The translations under genes and the position numbers were made by a program. The notes below the pieces were generated by a model. That model saw only the letters and a program-made list of their open reading frames with translations. It was not told where the DNA came from and did not search any database. A stretch of DNA of 64,000 bases from Vitis vinifera (lineage: Eukaryota > Streptophyta > Magnoliopsida > Vitales > Vitaceae), in the NCBI RefSeq assembly GCF_030704535.1, contig NC_081806.1, positions 3,669,001 through 3,733,000 of the forward strand. The letters are read 5' to 3'. Below, in pieces: positions 24,901-36,158 of this stretch (its first letter is position 1; every line of letters starts with the position of its first letter).

Positions 24901-27900
24901 ATACTGTGTTTGAACAATCGTTATTAACTCATATGTGGGTTTGGATTTTAGAATGAGCTGGTTAATTTGTATGTAAAAAGTTGATTGTATGACTGATATT
25001 GGAAGAATTCCATCTAATTTTACTGTCAATAATTTTTAGGGTTTATGATTAAATTAGGTTTTCAAAATAGAGTTTTTCATTGGATTAATTAGTAAATGGT
25101 ATTATTTTTGGAGTTTTAATAGGCCCTAGGCACCATTCAATCTGAAGACTTCAATCTTCAATTTTTTTGTGGTTTGTTCCAACCTTCAATCTTCAATCCT
25201 CTATAATTAAAAGAACAAAACCTCATAAACCTTCAACTGTTAACCTTTCCTTCTCTGCAAAACGAAGTCTCCCCTTTTGGACTTTTTCATCTTCATTACT
25301 CTTTTTCCTTCCTCTTTTCACTAAACAGAACCTATCATGCCGGTGCCCAGATAACAAGCATGTGTGCTTCTCCATCCATAGTAACAGAAATCCCTGACAT
25401 AAGAATCTATTTGACACATTGGGGAAAATTCAAGGTTGACATTGCTTCAAAAAAGGTTTAGGAACTACATTGAAACAGGGTGAAAGCAGAGGAGTGAATT
25501 TTCTAATTTATCCTTTTAACTTTTAGATGCTTATTCCTGGTTTATGACAGCAGCCATTAACATGAAGGAAGCTGAAGCCTCTATAACATTTCCTCCACTA
25601 AAGGCCCTCAAATGAAATTAAAAACAGTTAAGAGAGTTACCCATGGCTTAACGCAATTACAAATATAACATATGCATGTATGAGGTAGCAAGCCGATTTA
25701 TATGAAGAATATAACCTTAGGAAATCATGTTTTAAGAAAATAAAACAAACATGGAGGTGTTAAACAAAACTCACCTATTGCAATTTACTAGCAAATCTTG
25801 TGCACAAAACCCATCAGATTTACTTCCATTCATTGTGGTTTGATACTTCTGGGCAGCATGAACTAACTGATTAACCTGCAAATGAGAGCACATGTTTAAG
25901 GAATGTAAGTTACAACTTACAATAGGGTTGCAGCCAGTAGCAAGATATGTTAAATTCAAGGACTTCCATAGCAAAATGGTTATACCAAGTACCTTCAGTG
26001 ACCTTTCCAGGACTGAGGAACAATTAATCAAAAAGTAGCAGTGAATTATCTATTTAAAATTAATACATTGCTTCTTGGTTGAAACCTGATCCTAATGCAC
26101 ACACTAATTTCCATCTTCTGGTTTCAATCTGGTCCAGAAAATAGGAACGATGATTGTAATGCTAAACCAAAAATGACAAATTGATTAAAGGTTCTTCCAT
26201 GAATATCAAGAAGAATGGTAGCTGGAAAGGTCAAAATAATGATATTCCAATCAATTTGGAAAGGAAGCACAGAATTTAGCAACTGAAGAACTGAAAATAT
26301 AAATTTGAGGAGCTAGTACTTTGACCTTTGTGGAACTGGACTATGTCACAAAGACAAGTAGGAGAAAATCATCTGATCAATACCTGAGGTGCAACCAACT
26401 GACGAGGCAAAAGTTCTTCATGATGCCTTGTGCAAAACTCCCAAGACAGTATCTAAGGTAATAAAGGGTTAACAAGATAAGTAAGATATCATTGTAAGCA
26501 AAAGTCACCAATAAATACCGGACATTTAATAATATAACCTACCAGTTTTATATGCAACAGCAGTTTAACTAACCTTCAAATCATGAGTGAAAATAATGCG
26601 AAGTTGACCCTCACGAACAACGCGAAGTTGCTCATAGACACTCTCCTGAACTGCTTTTCCATATTCTAACATCATTAATCCAGAAGAGAATCTACTTTCA
26701 TGAGGCAAATCTACGAACAAAAGCTCATCGATAACACCACTCTCAAAGTTTATTTTAATAAGCTGAGGAAGCACTTCAAAAATTGCCTCTGCATAGAAGA
26801 AATAGATAAAGAAAGACATTATATACTCGCAGATTAAAGAGAATTTCAATGATCATAACAACTCTAGCTAAAATGGAACGTAAAAAGTTAAGATCAATGA
26901 GTCAGCCAACACAGAGTGACTGTATGGTTATTAAGGTGTACCACAAATGAAGCACATACATACAGATCAAAGTACATATGGGTAAGACCTGTTATTTTAC
27001 ACCTACAAATAAACATTGTTATAGGACCTGCATAGGAAGAATTTAGGAGTCTAGAAAAATCAAAATACAGAAGGCAAATGTTGCCTGCCTGTCCAAACCA
27101 CAATTAGTAATGCTTCTGGTCAAAGAAGTGGCCAGAATTAGATATCAATCTCAGTTTATTGATCATTACAGCTGGACTAGTTAACCAAGCTGGGAGACCC
27201 TGGAGTGGTTACCTGCTGGAAGTACCTAGAAGATGAATGTTAGCAACCTAGCTATTAGAGGGTGCAGCATGGGCATGTGAGATAACAGCTTGTGCCCCAC
27301 ATGGCCCAATGCATGTTGGTGGTGGCATGCCTAAACATAGACAAGGTGATGTTGCTTGGAAAACATATTCATGGCAGAGGTAGCGGCTGTAAATGATGTG
27401 CGTTGTTGGGAACTTGGCGGCATCATCCTTGAGGGATCAAAGCAGGTTGAGTGGCACAAATCACAGCAAGGTTGTGTGTGGTAGGCAGCAGGGGGTGATG
27501 CAAGGGCACACAACATTGCCAGCACACATTGCATGACTTGCTGGCATGACATCTAGCAATGGCATAGCACACTCACATAGGTTGACATGGTGAGTGTTCG
27601 GTGTTGGTGCTTTGATAGGTTCCCTAAGTTGCTAGAGACCTAAGAAGAATTTTCCAAGTAATGGGGTATTTTTTTAAATTCTCTCATTAGAGAAAATACA
27701 TTATACCTACAGAAGCACCCTTGATATCTCATCCAAATAGGTTGAAAATGGTCGAAATGCTCTTTAGGGATGGAGTGATAGTCTCAATTGGGGTAACATA
27801 AGGGTGTGGGCTATAGCATGGCACAGGCACACCTGAGACTGTAGTTTTAAAAGATGCTCTTAAAGCACGCCTAGGCCTAAGGCACAACCACTACTTAGTT

Positions 27901-28925
27901 ATAGCACCTCCCTTGCCAAGGCATGTGCCTTGTTGGAAAGGTATGCCTCATCAACATTACTTTTCCCTTTTAAACAATTTTATCATTGAAATTTCTAATC
28001 ACATATTGAAATTTACTACTTTTTTGTTGAATGCTTTTTTGAATATTTGGAATCTTAAATTTTTTAACAATTGGATTAGATTTTGGATCATATTTTATAA
28101 AATTGATATGCATCCTATGTCATGTTTCTCTTGACTCCGGTGCTCGTCTTATGTTGCGCCTTGTGCCCAAGTTCTAGTAGACTTTTGTGCCTTAGGTGTG
28201 TCTTACACCTTTTAAAACTATGCTTGAGACGCAGACTTTCCACAAACAAGTGCAAGGCTCCATGAGGACTTTCACACACCCAAGTGCACAATAGCTTAGG
28301 TAAGGGATAGGAGTATGAAACATAGCAGATGTGCATTGTGTAGCTAAGACAAGACAGGTTGTTAGCAACTTGATGCATGGATCGAACATGGGCAATGCTA
28401 TATGTATGAAGCTTGGGCACAACCAAAGTCATGAGACACTAAAACACAAGATGAAAGGCTCTCATGCTAAGCAAGTGTTGGCTTGACAAGGCACACATGA
28501 GTACGTGAGTGCACGCGTGCAAGACACATGGGGCTAGTTAGCTGAGGCATGCAAACCAAGGAGGAGAAGCATGCAAGACATTTGGGACTGGTTAGTTGAG
28601 ATGTGAGGATACTTACTAAGATGTCTAATGCATGGAGATGTTACCCCTGTTCATAAACAAACATAGGGTAACTATTCCATGGAGAAGTGACTCCCTATTC
28701 ATCAGCAGACATGGGGGTGTGTTGCAGAGACGCATGGGCCCCTTGGTAGTACCTGATGGAGGGTCAAAGTGTGTGGGACACCTAGCAACACCTGAGGAGA
28801 AGTTGTGAACAAGGAGGAACTACCAAGACATGGCAAAACATGGGCTGGGTCTCTAAAATGTGAGTTACTTAAAAGTAACCAATGTCCTCTGGTTGCTTAT
28901 AAATATCCTATTGTACATGTAACAA

Positions 28926-28958
<33 letters not shown>

Positions 28959-31900
28959 TAAAGTTTTTGCATAGGCTTATTGTTTACTTGTCAGCCTTGG
29001 TTTCTTGTATTGTGTGAGGAATAATACAAGTTGGGAAGTGATTTCCTGCCAGTTGCTTATGTTCATTGTGTGGATTAGCTAATATGAGTCTTAGCACCAT
29101 CACAAGAAAAAAATATTTGTGGCAATGAATTCTTCTGACAATGAACCTCTCTAACACCAAGACAAGTACATGAAATGTCTTTTCATTAAAGAGAATAATA
29201 GCAATAACAACCACACAATTTAATAAGGTGATAACTTCTAGAGTGAAGATACTGGACTAAAACATGTGACTCAGAAATCAGTCTTCATGTTAAAACTTCA
29301 GTTTTCCTCTTCCAAGAGCAGTTCAAAAGTTAAGGGTTGATTTATAAAGCACTGTAGCTGATACCAGGATCATCATCCACTGGAGGCAAGACACCTCAAC
29401 CAAGATTTCCAGCTTGAACTTCCATTTTTCTCTTAACAGGACCAGAACTTACAATAAGAAAATAATATACTGCAAATATGAATGCTGGAGGCTAACAACA
29501 TAGTTTCGGTGGATAAATTGAACGTTTGTACATACGCTTCTTGTTGGATGCAGTACATCTACCAGACAAGGGAGTCAAGCCCTTTAATTATGGCAATCAA
29601 TAATATTCTCTAAAATAAATTTGAAAACAAAATAGCTGAAAGTGCAAGTAACAACAAAATTTGGATATCATTAATCAATAAAACCAGACACAATGCCGAA
29701 CATCAATGAAAAAGAAATAGCACTAATGACGGATAAGAATACTAGAACTAGAAGACAAAAGATAAAGAAATCTCCATTTTTGGAGAAAAACAATCTGGAC
29801 TACTGATTTGCTTACCAAATCCCCTCCCTGATCTAGAACCACAAATGTCACACTGCCATGTATCCTGAAAGTAACAAAAAGAGCAACACAGTTTGAACAT
29901 TTTGAGGTAACAACACCAGTATTGGCCTACTGTAAATAGGTAGGATTGTCATGTGGGAAATGAAAAATGGAACTCACAGATAAGATGATAAGATGTAACA
30001 TATGAAGGAAATAATAACTTGCATAGAAACAAGTTTCAAATGGAATGAGAAGACTGATTGTATTTAAAATCTAAAACTTCAAAATTAGGAAAAAAAAAAA
30101 AAGGATAAGAAAACTTTGTCATTCAAAAGAAATCATTGGTGGAAAATGGATGCTGTCAGTTATAGTGTGCATTCTTGTGTATCATAAACATTATTGCTAG
30201 GACAAGAGAAGAGCTTATAAACTTTATTGCAAGACCAAGATAAGAGCCAATGCACATTCACACCTAATTTATACATGCATAAGAATATATAACACTATAA
30301 CTTAAGCGAATCGCTAATATAACCATAAGAGAAAAAAAAATCTAAAGAAAATTATCTTTCAACATAATTATCTTCAACTTAACCACTAAATATCTTTCAA
30401 TAAAATTATTTTTCAAATGCCATGTTATATTTATTTCTAGAAAAAAAGAAAGAAAACTTACAGTAAAACCTGGTGAAGATATGAGCATGCTAGAAAGGAA
30501 GTTCTGAAAGATAAAAGTGCTAGAAAGAAAACAGTAAGAAGTACAATAATTTGTATATGTTACATCAAAGTTACAATGTAAAGGATATTTATGAACTGGT
30601 TAGAATAAAGTAATAAATACAAGGATGCGCATATATCATGTTATGTGCATGAAAGTGACAGCATATGTCATCAGGTTTGGTGAAGTCTGGACTCCAATGG
30701 GGATCCCACATAGAACTGGTTCAAGTCTTTCTATGAGCTCCAATATGGTCCTCAACCCCCTACTGCAGATCTAACAATTAACTAGACACACAATCAATCA
30801 TAAAGGAAAAGAAATAATAAAAATGAGACACAGAAAGGCAAGCATGTACAAAAGAACAGCATTTTAGCTTGTGCAAAAATGGATCCTTATAAGGTCATAG
30901 GTTATGATAGATCTCTACAATTAAGTAGGCATGAGAACTGACCAATGTGATGTAAATGTGTACAAAGCCATACATCTTTCATTAGTACCAAAAAGAAAAA
31001 TGTGTCAGTGGCATGAGAACTGACCATAGCTGACTGAGGAAAAACACCTTTGGCATGATGTCCAACATTATCATACAAAGATAAACACCACCTTTTCTTG
31101 GCACAAGGAGAATAATACTCCGCTACAAATTTCCTCCAGTAGGAAATGGCATTGTCCTATAGAAGAAAAAAAATAACATTTAAACCATATCTAAGGACAA
31201 ATCAAGGAATAGACTACTGAAACAAAAGCAGAAGCATGAAGAACAGAAATAAACTTCTGATGCCAGGAAATCTCCACAAATAAACAGCCAAGGAAAAAGA
31301 AGAAACCGTCATTTGAAAATGACAAATAATGATAATAATAACAACAATAACCATGAAATCATAACCATCATTTGAAGACTATGTTGATTAAACCAACAAC
31401 TCACAGGTGGTCGATGCCGCTGATGATACATGTACTGCATTAGTCGGCGAGAACATATACCAGAATCAGAGGGGCGCATGGCAGATACTTCATGTGTACC
31501 CTGCTGTTGCAGCTGGTTCCTCATTTGTTGCTGCTGTTGTTGCATGTCAACGCCTTGCAACTGTTGAATAGACTGCAAAATCTTTTGATGCTGCTGATTT
31601 CGCATTTTATGCTGCTGAATCCAGGCTTGTAGGTGCGGATTATGACCTTGCAATTGCAAAGAGTCCTTCCTCTGCAGCAGTTGTTGAATTATCTGCTGGT
31701 GCAGAAAATCTTCTTCCTGGACTTCTAGTCTGGGTTTTTTAGGCATCTGGGTAGAATTATCAGGCTCCTGTTTTATGCCAGTAAGAAGTGAAAGGTAATG
31801 TGTTTGAGATGGTGGCTGAGATGTAGCATTAACAACTCCTAGTTGCTGTTGCTGCTGCTGCTGCCTTTTCCACACTTGTCTGCAATTTTTGTCTAGAGGA

Positions 31901-32142
31901 GATGTCTGTTCCATTGTGGAGGAACTATCAATACCAGAAGAGCCTGAGATGCTTAGATTATGTGATGAGAATGACATAGGAGATGAGGGTAAGCTAAGGT
32001 AGGACTCCATGTTGGTGCTAGCGCTTCTCCACGATTGGGGACCTCCAGAAAGTAACAAGTTGCCATCTGTGGACAAAGAATCTATTATCAAAGAACTTGC
32101 CCAAACACTCAGACTTGAGTTCATTGTGTTATTTGGGTCCAT
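21991..32142 (-). CDS. SLK: SEUSS-like transcriptional adaptor (SLK)
   Basis: Nine coding exons splice in frame: 32142-31405, 31156-31025, 29864-29816, 26788-26574, 26452-26384, 25875-25775, 23703-23610, 23514-23445 and 22796-21991. From the ATG at 32142 this gives 757 residues, within the SLK range. Order of parts: a serine-rich start (SASTNMESYLSLPSSPMSFS), glutamine-rich stretches with the basic motif KKPRLEV, then the LIM-domain-binding-like core (YWRKFVAEYYSP, WCLSLYDNVGHHAKG, CDICGSRSGRGFEA, LPRQLVAPQVNQL, LGFSKRYVRCLQ), and a Ser/Asn-rich tail ending MEYGWKA. Known relatives act in the nucleus with LEUNIG-type co-repressors in flower and embryo development. The 5' end is odd: the family's usual opening (VAGG...FFQ.DGQS) lies in another frame upstream at 32362-32201, so translation may start at the internal ATG. 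The core is intact. Confidence 0.9.
24425..25513. mobile_element. Non-autonomous Mutator-like element in an SLK intron
   Basis: The ends are inverted copies of each other over about 80 bases: the left begins gggtaaattgcgaaattcgc and contains tagttcctaaacctttttt; the right, read on the minus strand, begins ggataaattagaaaattcac and contains the same tagttcctaaacctttttt. Nine bases flank each side: ttttaattt at 24416-24424 and ttttaactt at 25514-25522 (8 of 9 match), the target-site length of Mutator elements. The 1,089-bp body has no recognisable transposase. The inner part (24660-25400) has no inverted partner and may be captured host sequence. Confidence 0.85.
26453..26573. other. SLK intron between exons 4 and 5
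   Basis: Short AT-rich intron with donor gttagt and a ct/ag-type acceptor, joining in frame the exon ending in HDLK to the one beginning ILSWEF. Nothing else is seen in it. Confidence 0.7.
27840..28222. mobile_element. Small hAT-like element, copy 1 (in SLK intron)
   Basis: It begins tgtagttttaaaag and ends cttttaaaactatg when the degenerate base before tttt is allowed, so the ends are inverted repeats. Inside each end lie cacgcctaggcc-type and gccttag-type subterminal motifs. The flanks cctgagac (27832-27839) and cttgagac (28223-28230) agree in 7 of 8 bases, an 8-bp target duplication as made by hAT elements. There is no transposase, so it is non-autonomous. A second copy is at 37597-38124. 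Confidence 0.8.
28925..28958. repeat. (GA)n microsatellite
   Basis: An almost pure GA run of about 34 bases with one AA interruption, inside SLK intron 3. Confidence 0.95.
29865..31024. other. SLK intron 2
   Basis: AT-rich intron starting with donor gtcagt after the exon ending PQSAM. No embedded gene or bounded element was found. Confidence 0.6.
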
Positions 32143-32200
32143 GTTCCTGGAAACCAAAACCACATTCAAAACTGCATGTGTAGGAATGGAATTAGACAAG

Positions 32201-32362
32201 TTACCAAACAATGCAACTCAAAGACTGACCATCTTTTTGGAAGAAGCTGTTAGAGATGGTGGACCTTGGAATGCCTCCAGCCACCCACTCAGGTCCCACC
32301 AGAGGTGCTGCCAATTGGCTATTGGAATCTAAGTAGGTCTCCAAGTAGGCATCCAGAGCCAT
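32201..32362 (-). other. Out-of-frame remnant of the SLK N-terminus
   Basis: From the ATG at 32362 the minus strand reads MALDAYLETYLDSNSQ, then WVAGGIPRST and FFQKDGQSLSC, and stops at 32201. VAGG...FFQ.DGQS is the usual opening of SLK proteins. The continuing homologous sequence FGNLSNSIPT is in another frame directly after. The distance from 32362 to the exon end at 31405 is 958 bases, not a multiple of three. The residue where family members have their initiating Met-Ala-Pro-Ser appears here as VGPE. A ctgctag acceptor just before 32362 fits the end of a leader intron. Confidence 0.6.
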
Positions 32363-32416
32363 CCCTAGCAGCATTTTAGATGATAAAAACAAGGGTCAAT
32401 TGAATTAACAGACGAA

Positions 32417-32500
32417 CCTCAGATGAATTTGTGAATAAACAACTCATAGTGGAACAACCTCAGATGAATTTGTGAATAAAGAACTCATAGTGGAACAGCA
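32417..32500. repeat. Direct duplication, 41 bp x 2
   Basis: cctcagatgaatttgtgaat and the following aactcatagtggaaca occur twice in a row (32417 and 32458) with one base difference. The pair lies just upstream of the first SLK coding exon, in the leader intron. Confidence 0.95.
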
Positions 32501-32929
32501 CCAAATCAAACAACCGCCTAAAATCTATTTCCACAGTGGCAGCAAAGAGAGGTAAAAAAATTATGCATCACTTTCTTACCAATCTAAGCATCAGTAGAGA
32601 AACGAACAAATAAACTAGGACTCGATCACAATCAACTCATGTTAGAAGGTCAAGCTAAAATTTTCCAAATTTTCTGGCCTCTGCCTGTTTTGGCAGAAAA
32701 TAGATCCAAAAATTTTCTCTACGACTCAATTCATTTCGCAAATAATTTTACAGTAAAACTTGGGAAAAACCTATTCTCTTGAGTTAGTTTTTCTCTTTAG
32801 ACCTGAATTTTTCATTTTCCTTCAGAAATGTTTTCTTTAAAAACATATTCCATCAAAACAAATAGACAAGAATCTCCACAACTATTAGCGTGCAGAAGAT
32901 ATGTGAATAACAACAAAGACTTGCAGAAA

Positions 32930-33150
32930 CTATATATATATACCCAAACCTCCAAAAGGGAAAAAGAAAAACCAACCAAAAAGTAATACAACTCAAAATG
33001 AAAAATCAAACAAACAGTAATCCTATATATATATATATATATATAAACCTACGAAAGGGAAAAGGAAGAGGATAAAAAAATCACCAAAAAAAAAAAAAAA
33101 AGGGAAAGAAAAATCAAACAAACAGTAATCCTATGTGTGTGTGTATACAC
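32930..33150. repeat. Imperfect tandem duplication with TA and TG microsatellites
   Basis: A unit of roughly 105 bp ending aatcaaacaaacagtaatcc occurs twice (ends near 33021 and 33132), followed by a (TA)n run at 33022-33046 and a (TG)n run at 33135-33145. It lies in the likely SLK leader intron and would be expected to vary in length between plants. Confidence 0.75.
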
Positions 33151-33547
33151 TGCAACAGCAGCCAACAAAGGCCAATAAAAGCTGAATTTTACAGGATTCC
33201 TTCTTATTGAATCCATTTTTTCAGTAAATTTAAAGGAATTCATCGTTTAATAACTAATCCTAAACATCGTTACATCCGCCTAGGTCTAACCACGTAAACC
33301 AAACTAAAAGCAACAAAAGAACACATGTCAAATCAATCACGAAACCACATGAATCACATGAGTCAAAACTCCACGGAACAACTTAACCTGACCTGTTTGG
33401 CTGCCAAGAAAATAAAAAACAGACGAACAAACAGAAATTCTAAACTTCCGGCTTGGAAAATGAAAAACTCGCCTCGTCCCAGTCAAACAGTTCCATTTGG
33501 TCAGAAATTAGAATCAAAGACCCGAAACGTCAGTTCCAGTGCTTTTT

Positions 33548-33840
33548 CTCACATTTTCTCAGCAACTAAACACACCGTCAAAGAAAAACAATGGTATTCT
33601 TTCTCACTGTCTAAAACAACTACAGGTAAATATTTTAAAAGATCAGACTCAAACATAGCACCGGATTAACCCAAACCTCCGTTTTTTCTCGAGAAAATTG
33701 CGGATAAAAAAAAACAAAATTTACGAATTTTCATTTCATGCCCCTTATTTTCGGAAAATGAAGGGTGACGACAATCTCAATGAAGTTTCCAACTCTTAAT
33801 TTCTCTACTTTTTTTTCTCACATTTTCTCGGCAACCAAAC
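33548..33840 (-). promoter_or_regulatory. Two copies of a leader-intron motif
   Basis: On the minus strand, gtttagttgctgagaaaatg (33571-33551) and gtttggttgccgagaaaatg (33840-33819) are near-identical. A looser plus-strand relative lies at about 33390. From general experience, this GGTTGC(T/C)GAGAAAATG word is frequent in the first, non-coding introns or leaders of plant genes. It supports the view that 33985-32363 is an intron within the SLK 5'UTR. Function is not established. Confidence 0.45.
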
Positions 33841-34054
33841 AAGAAAACTTTTAAACATAGGACAAAGAAAAGAAACTGCACGTCAGTATTCTCGATGTCC
33901 GAGAACTACCACAAAGGGAAAAAAATGAAGATAAAAAAAAATAGAAGGATCAGAAAAGGAGGAAAAGAATGAGAAAAATGCTAACCCTAGGAGTGAAGAG
34001 AGCAAAGGTGGTGTGGATTTGTACGGAACCGCCATTGCGGGGATGTTCGGTGAG

Positions 34055-34064
34055 GTTTATATAG
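34055..34064 (-). promoter_or_regulatory. TATA box of the SLK gene
   Basis: The minus strand reads CTATATAAAC here, followed within 80 bases by a possible 5'UTR exon ending at a gttagc donor near 33985. This puts the transcription start about 1.9 kb before the coding exon. Confidence 0.5.
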
Positions 34065-34169
34065 GAAGTTCGCGGGAAGAAGTAGAGTGAGCGAGACAGT
34101 GACCGGCTGCACCGGTTGCTGGTAATGCTCAAGCATGGAGGTCCGCTGAGTGTTTTGGACACGCGTCAA

Positions 34170-35860
34170 TGTGGGGTCAGCCACGTACTCCTGTTGAGAT
34201 TCGAGCGTGGCAGATGATCTTGTCTCCCTCTCTTATATCCATTTGCCCTAAGATTTTGTGGATTATTACTATATTACCACTGCCCCGCCCTTGAGTTCAA
34301 AGGTGACGTCAGGGGTTGGTAGAGTTTTCTCAAAGCTGGCCTAAGTAAAGAAGGACAGAGCCACAGTGCGTAGAGCTGAGTGCATGGTATCGGAGCCTGG
34401 AGAACAGCCCTCAATGCCCTTTGAACTTTGTGGGCAGCGTGAAATGAGTCAGGCTAAGCCTCTGAGGCATCCTGGTCATCCTGAACCTTCCAGTTAAGGC
34501 ATTAAGGCCTGTTGAGCCTCAGTTTTGGGGCTAGGGGTTACCCTTAAGTTTTAGGACTGGTGAGTTGTGCCAGTCTAAAAGTTTCACGGTCAAGCCCTAC
34601 ACGTTTTAAGTCCTTTCAATTCAAGTACCTGGTAATGAAATCTGCGGTTGGTGTACTTTCATAGTTATCAAATAAGGCCAAGAGTTCAAATTTGTCATAT
34701 CAGGGATCACCAGAAAATTTGATTAACAATATTTTAGTTTCACGGAAAAGCTTATTTAATATTAAGAACGCAAAACAGAAACTTACTAAACAAATAAACT
34801 TGTACTCGATCCCTCGATCCCCAATAATTTTGTTTGCAAAGTCAAAAAATAGTTAAGACTGCCTCTGATTTCAATCAGATAGGGGTGTGAGAAATAAGAG
34901 CCCTCTCTTCTACTATTGATATAAATTGAATAGTGAGCACAATGGAGGGAAGGGGATGGGGCCGCACCTTCCCAATGTACCGAATGTGGGTTTGGCACTT
35001 TCCTGACTGAACCGTATCAGACGTATTTTAAAACGATAATAATAATAATTAGTGAGAGTATTTGCCAGAGTCCAACGCAACAGCACTTTGGGGTCGGGGT
35101 TTGCAGATCATCCATGTGTAGAGGAAAATTGCTGTGTCTGAGACATATGATGCACCAAATTTTACATCATATCCAAATTCTATCCAGATTGATTAAGTAG
35201 CTCCATTCGAAGATGAAATCTAATAGATAGTACTCCGAGTTTTGATTTAAACCAGCTTTTTCGGTAATTAAAATATCCATTTTTGCCTCTTTGTTCTTTC
35301 CAAACTATGGTTGAAAATGACCCTTCTGAATATGTGTTTTATTTTTGAAAACTTAAAAAAAAAAAAAAATTATGATTTTTAATTGGTATAAAAAAAAGAA
35401 TATTTAGAAAAAATAATTTAAAAATAAACCTAGAAAGCATTTTATGGTTGCAAAATACCCTCCCTACTTTCGCCCCCAAATTCACTGTACTCCCACGAAT
35501 ATGCTTAAAGCAACATCCGCCTATCATCCTATCCGCCAGTGTCCTGAAATTATTGATGTCACCCTGTGTTTCTATACATATGTTTTTTTTTTAAAAAATC
35601 GAATTTAACACATCTATATATATATGAAAAAAAAAAAGAAAAAAAAAAGGCATTTTGCAATCAAATATTACCTTACCACCCACCTAAATATCATCTTTAA
35701 CACCTCATATACTTATTTAGACTTTACCTATTTAAGAGACATGAAATTTAAATTATTTTTCATTTTCTGTTCTTTGGTATGGGAACACATTTCAACCATG
35801 GTTTTGATTAAGCAAAACATGAAAGGAGAAAAAAAATATCTAAATATGATGAGATAGGGT
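34170..35860. other. Spacer between the SLK promoter and the RRP36 3' end
   Basis: No gene is supported. 34290-34660 is GC-richer and includes a primer-binding-site-like word at 34385-34400. 34690-35030 has no recognised feature. 35340-35680 is AT-rich with poly-A and poly-T tracts. Confidence 0.5.
34385..34400 (+). other. Primer-binding-site-like word (initiator Met tRNA)
   Basis: tggtatcggagcctgg matches the plant retrotransposon primer-binding site complementary to the 3' end of initiator Met tRNA at 14 of 16 positions. The bases before it end in gca, as at the end of an LTR. No second LTR or coding part was seen, so at best it is a decayed scrap. Confidence 0.35.
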
Positions 35861-36158
35861 ACAACCAATCATGTATATTGAATGTGGAGACTGACAAGAA
35901 ATTCAAAGCAAAATTTGAGGGAATACATAGTTCCTTTCGTTTCTCTTCCCGTGACAGACACAGCGCAACTGGTAGACCTACAACTCCATGGAGGGAGATG
36001 CCATAAAGCAATGAAAATCAGCTCCAACTCTTCAACTATTACAACTCCCTGCTCACGCTGAAATATTTTTCCCACTACCATCTTTCCCACCTTAACTAAA
36101 GATGGAAAAACAAGAAACATGCAGCTCTCCAAAAACACAGGAGAAACCGTCAGTTTTG

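Larger units (their letters stand above)
26789..29815. other. SLK intron 3, repeat-rich
   Basis: The 3-kb intron holds the hAT-like element at 27840-28222. It also has a stretch from about 27200 to 29110 that is richer in GC and reads like old transposon DNA. Near 28900 there is an LTR-promoter-like box (cttataaatatcc), followed by a GA microsatellite and an aataatac signal. The ends of such an older element could not be fixed. Confidence 0.4.

Noticed and set aside
27331-28432. Cysteine-rich minus-strand frames in SLK intron 3
   Set aside because: They sit in repeat-derived intron DNA around the hAT-like element and show no domain or conservation signal.
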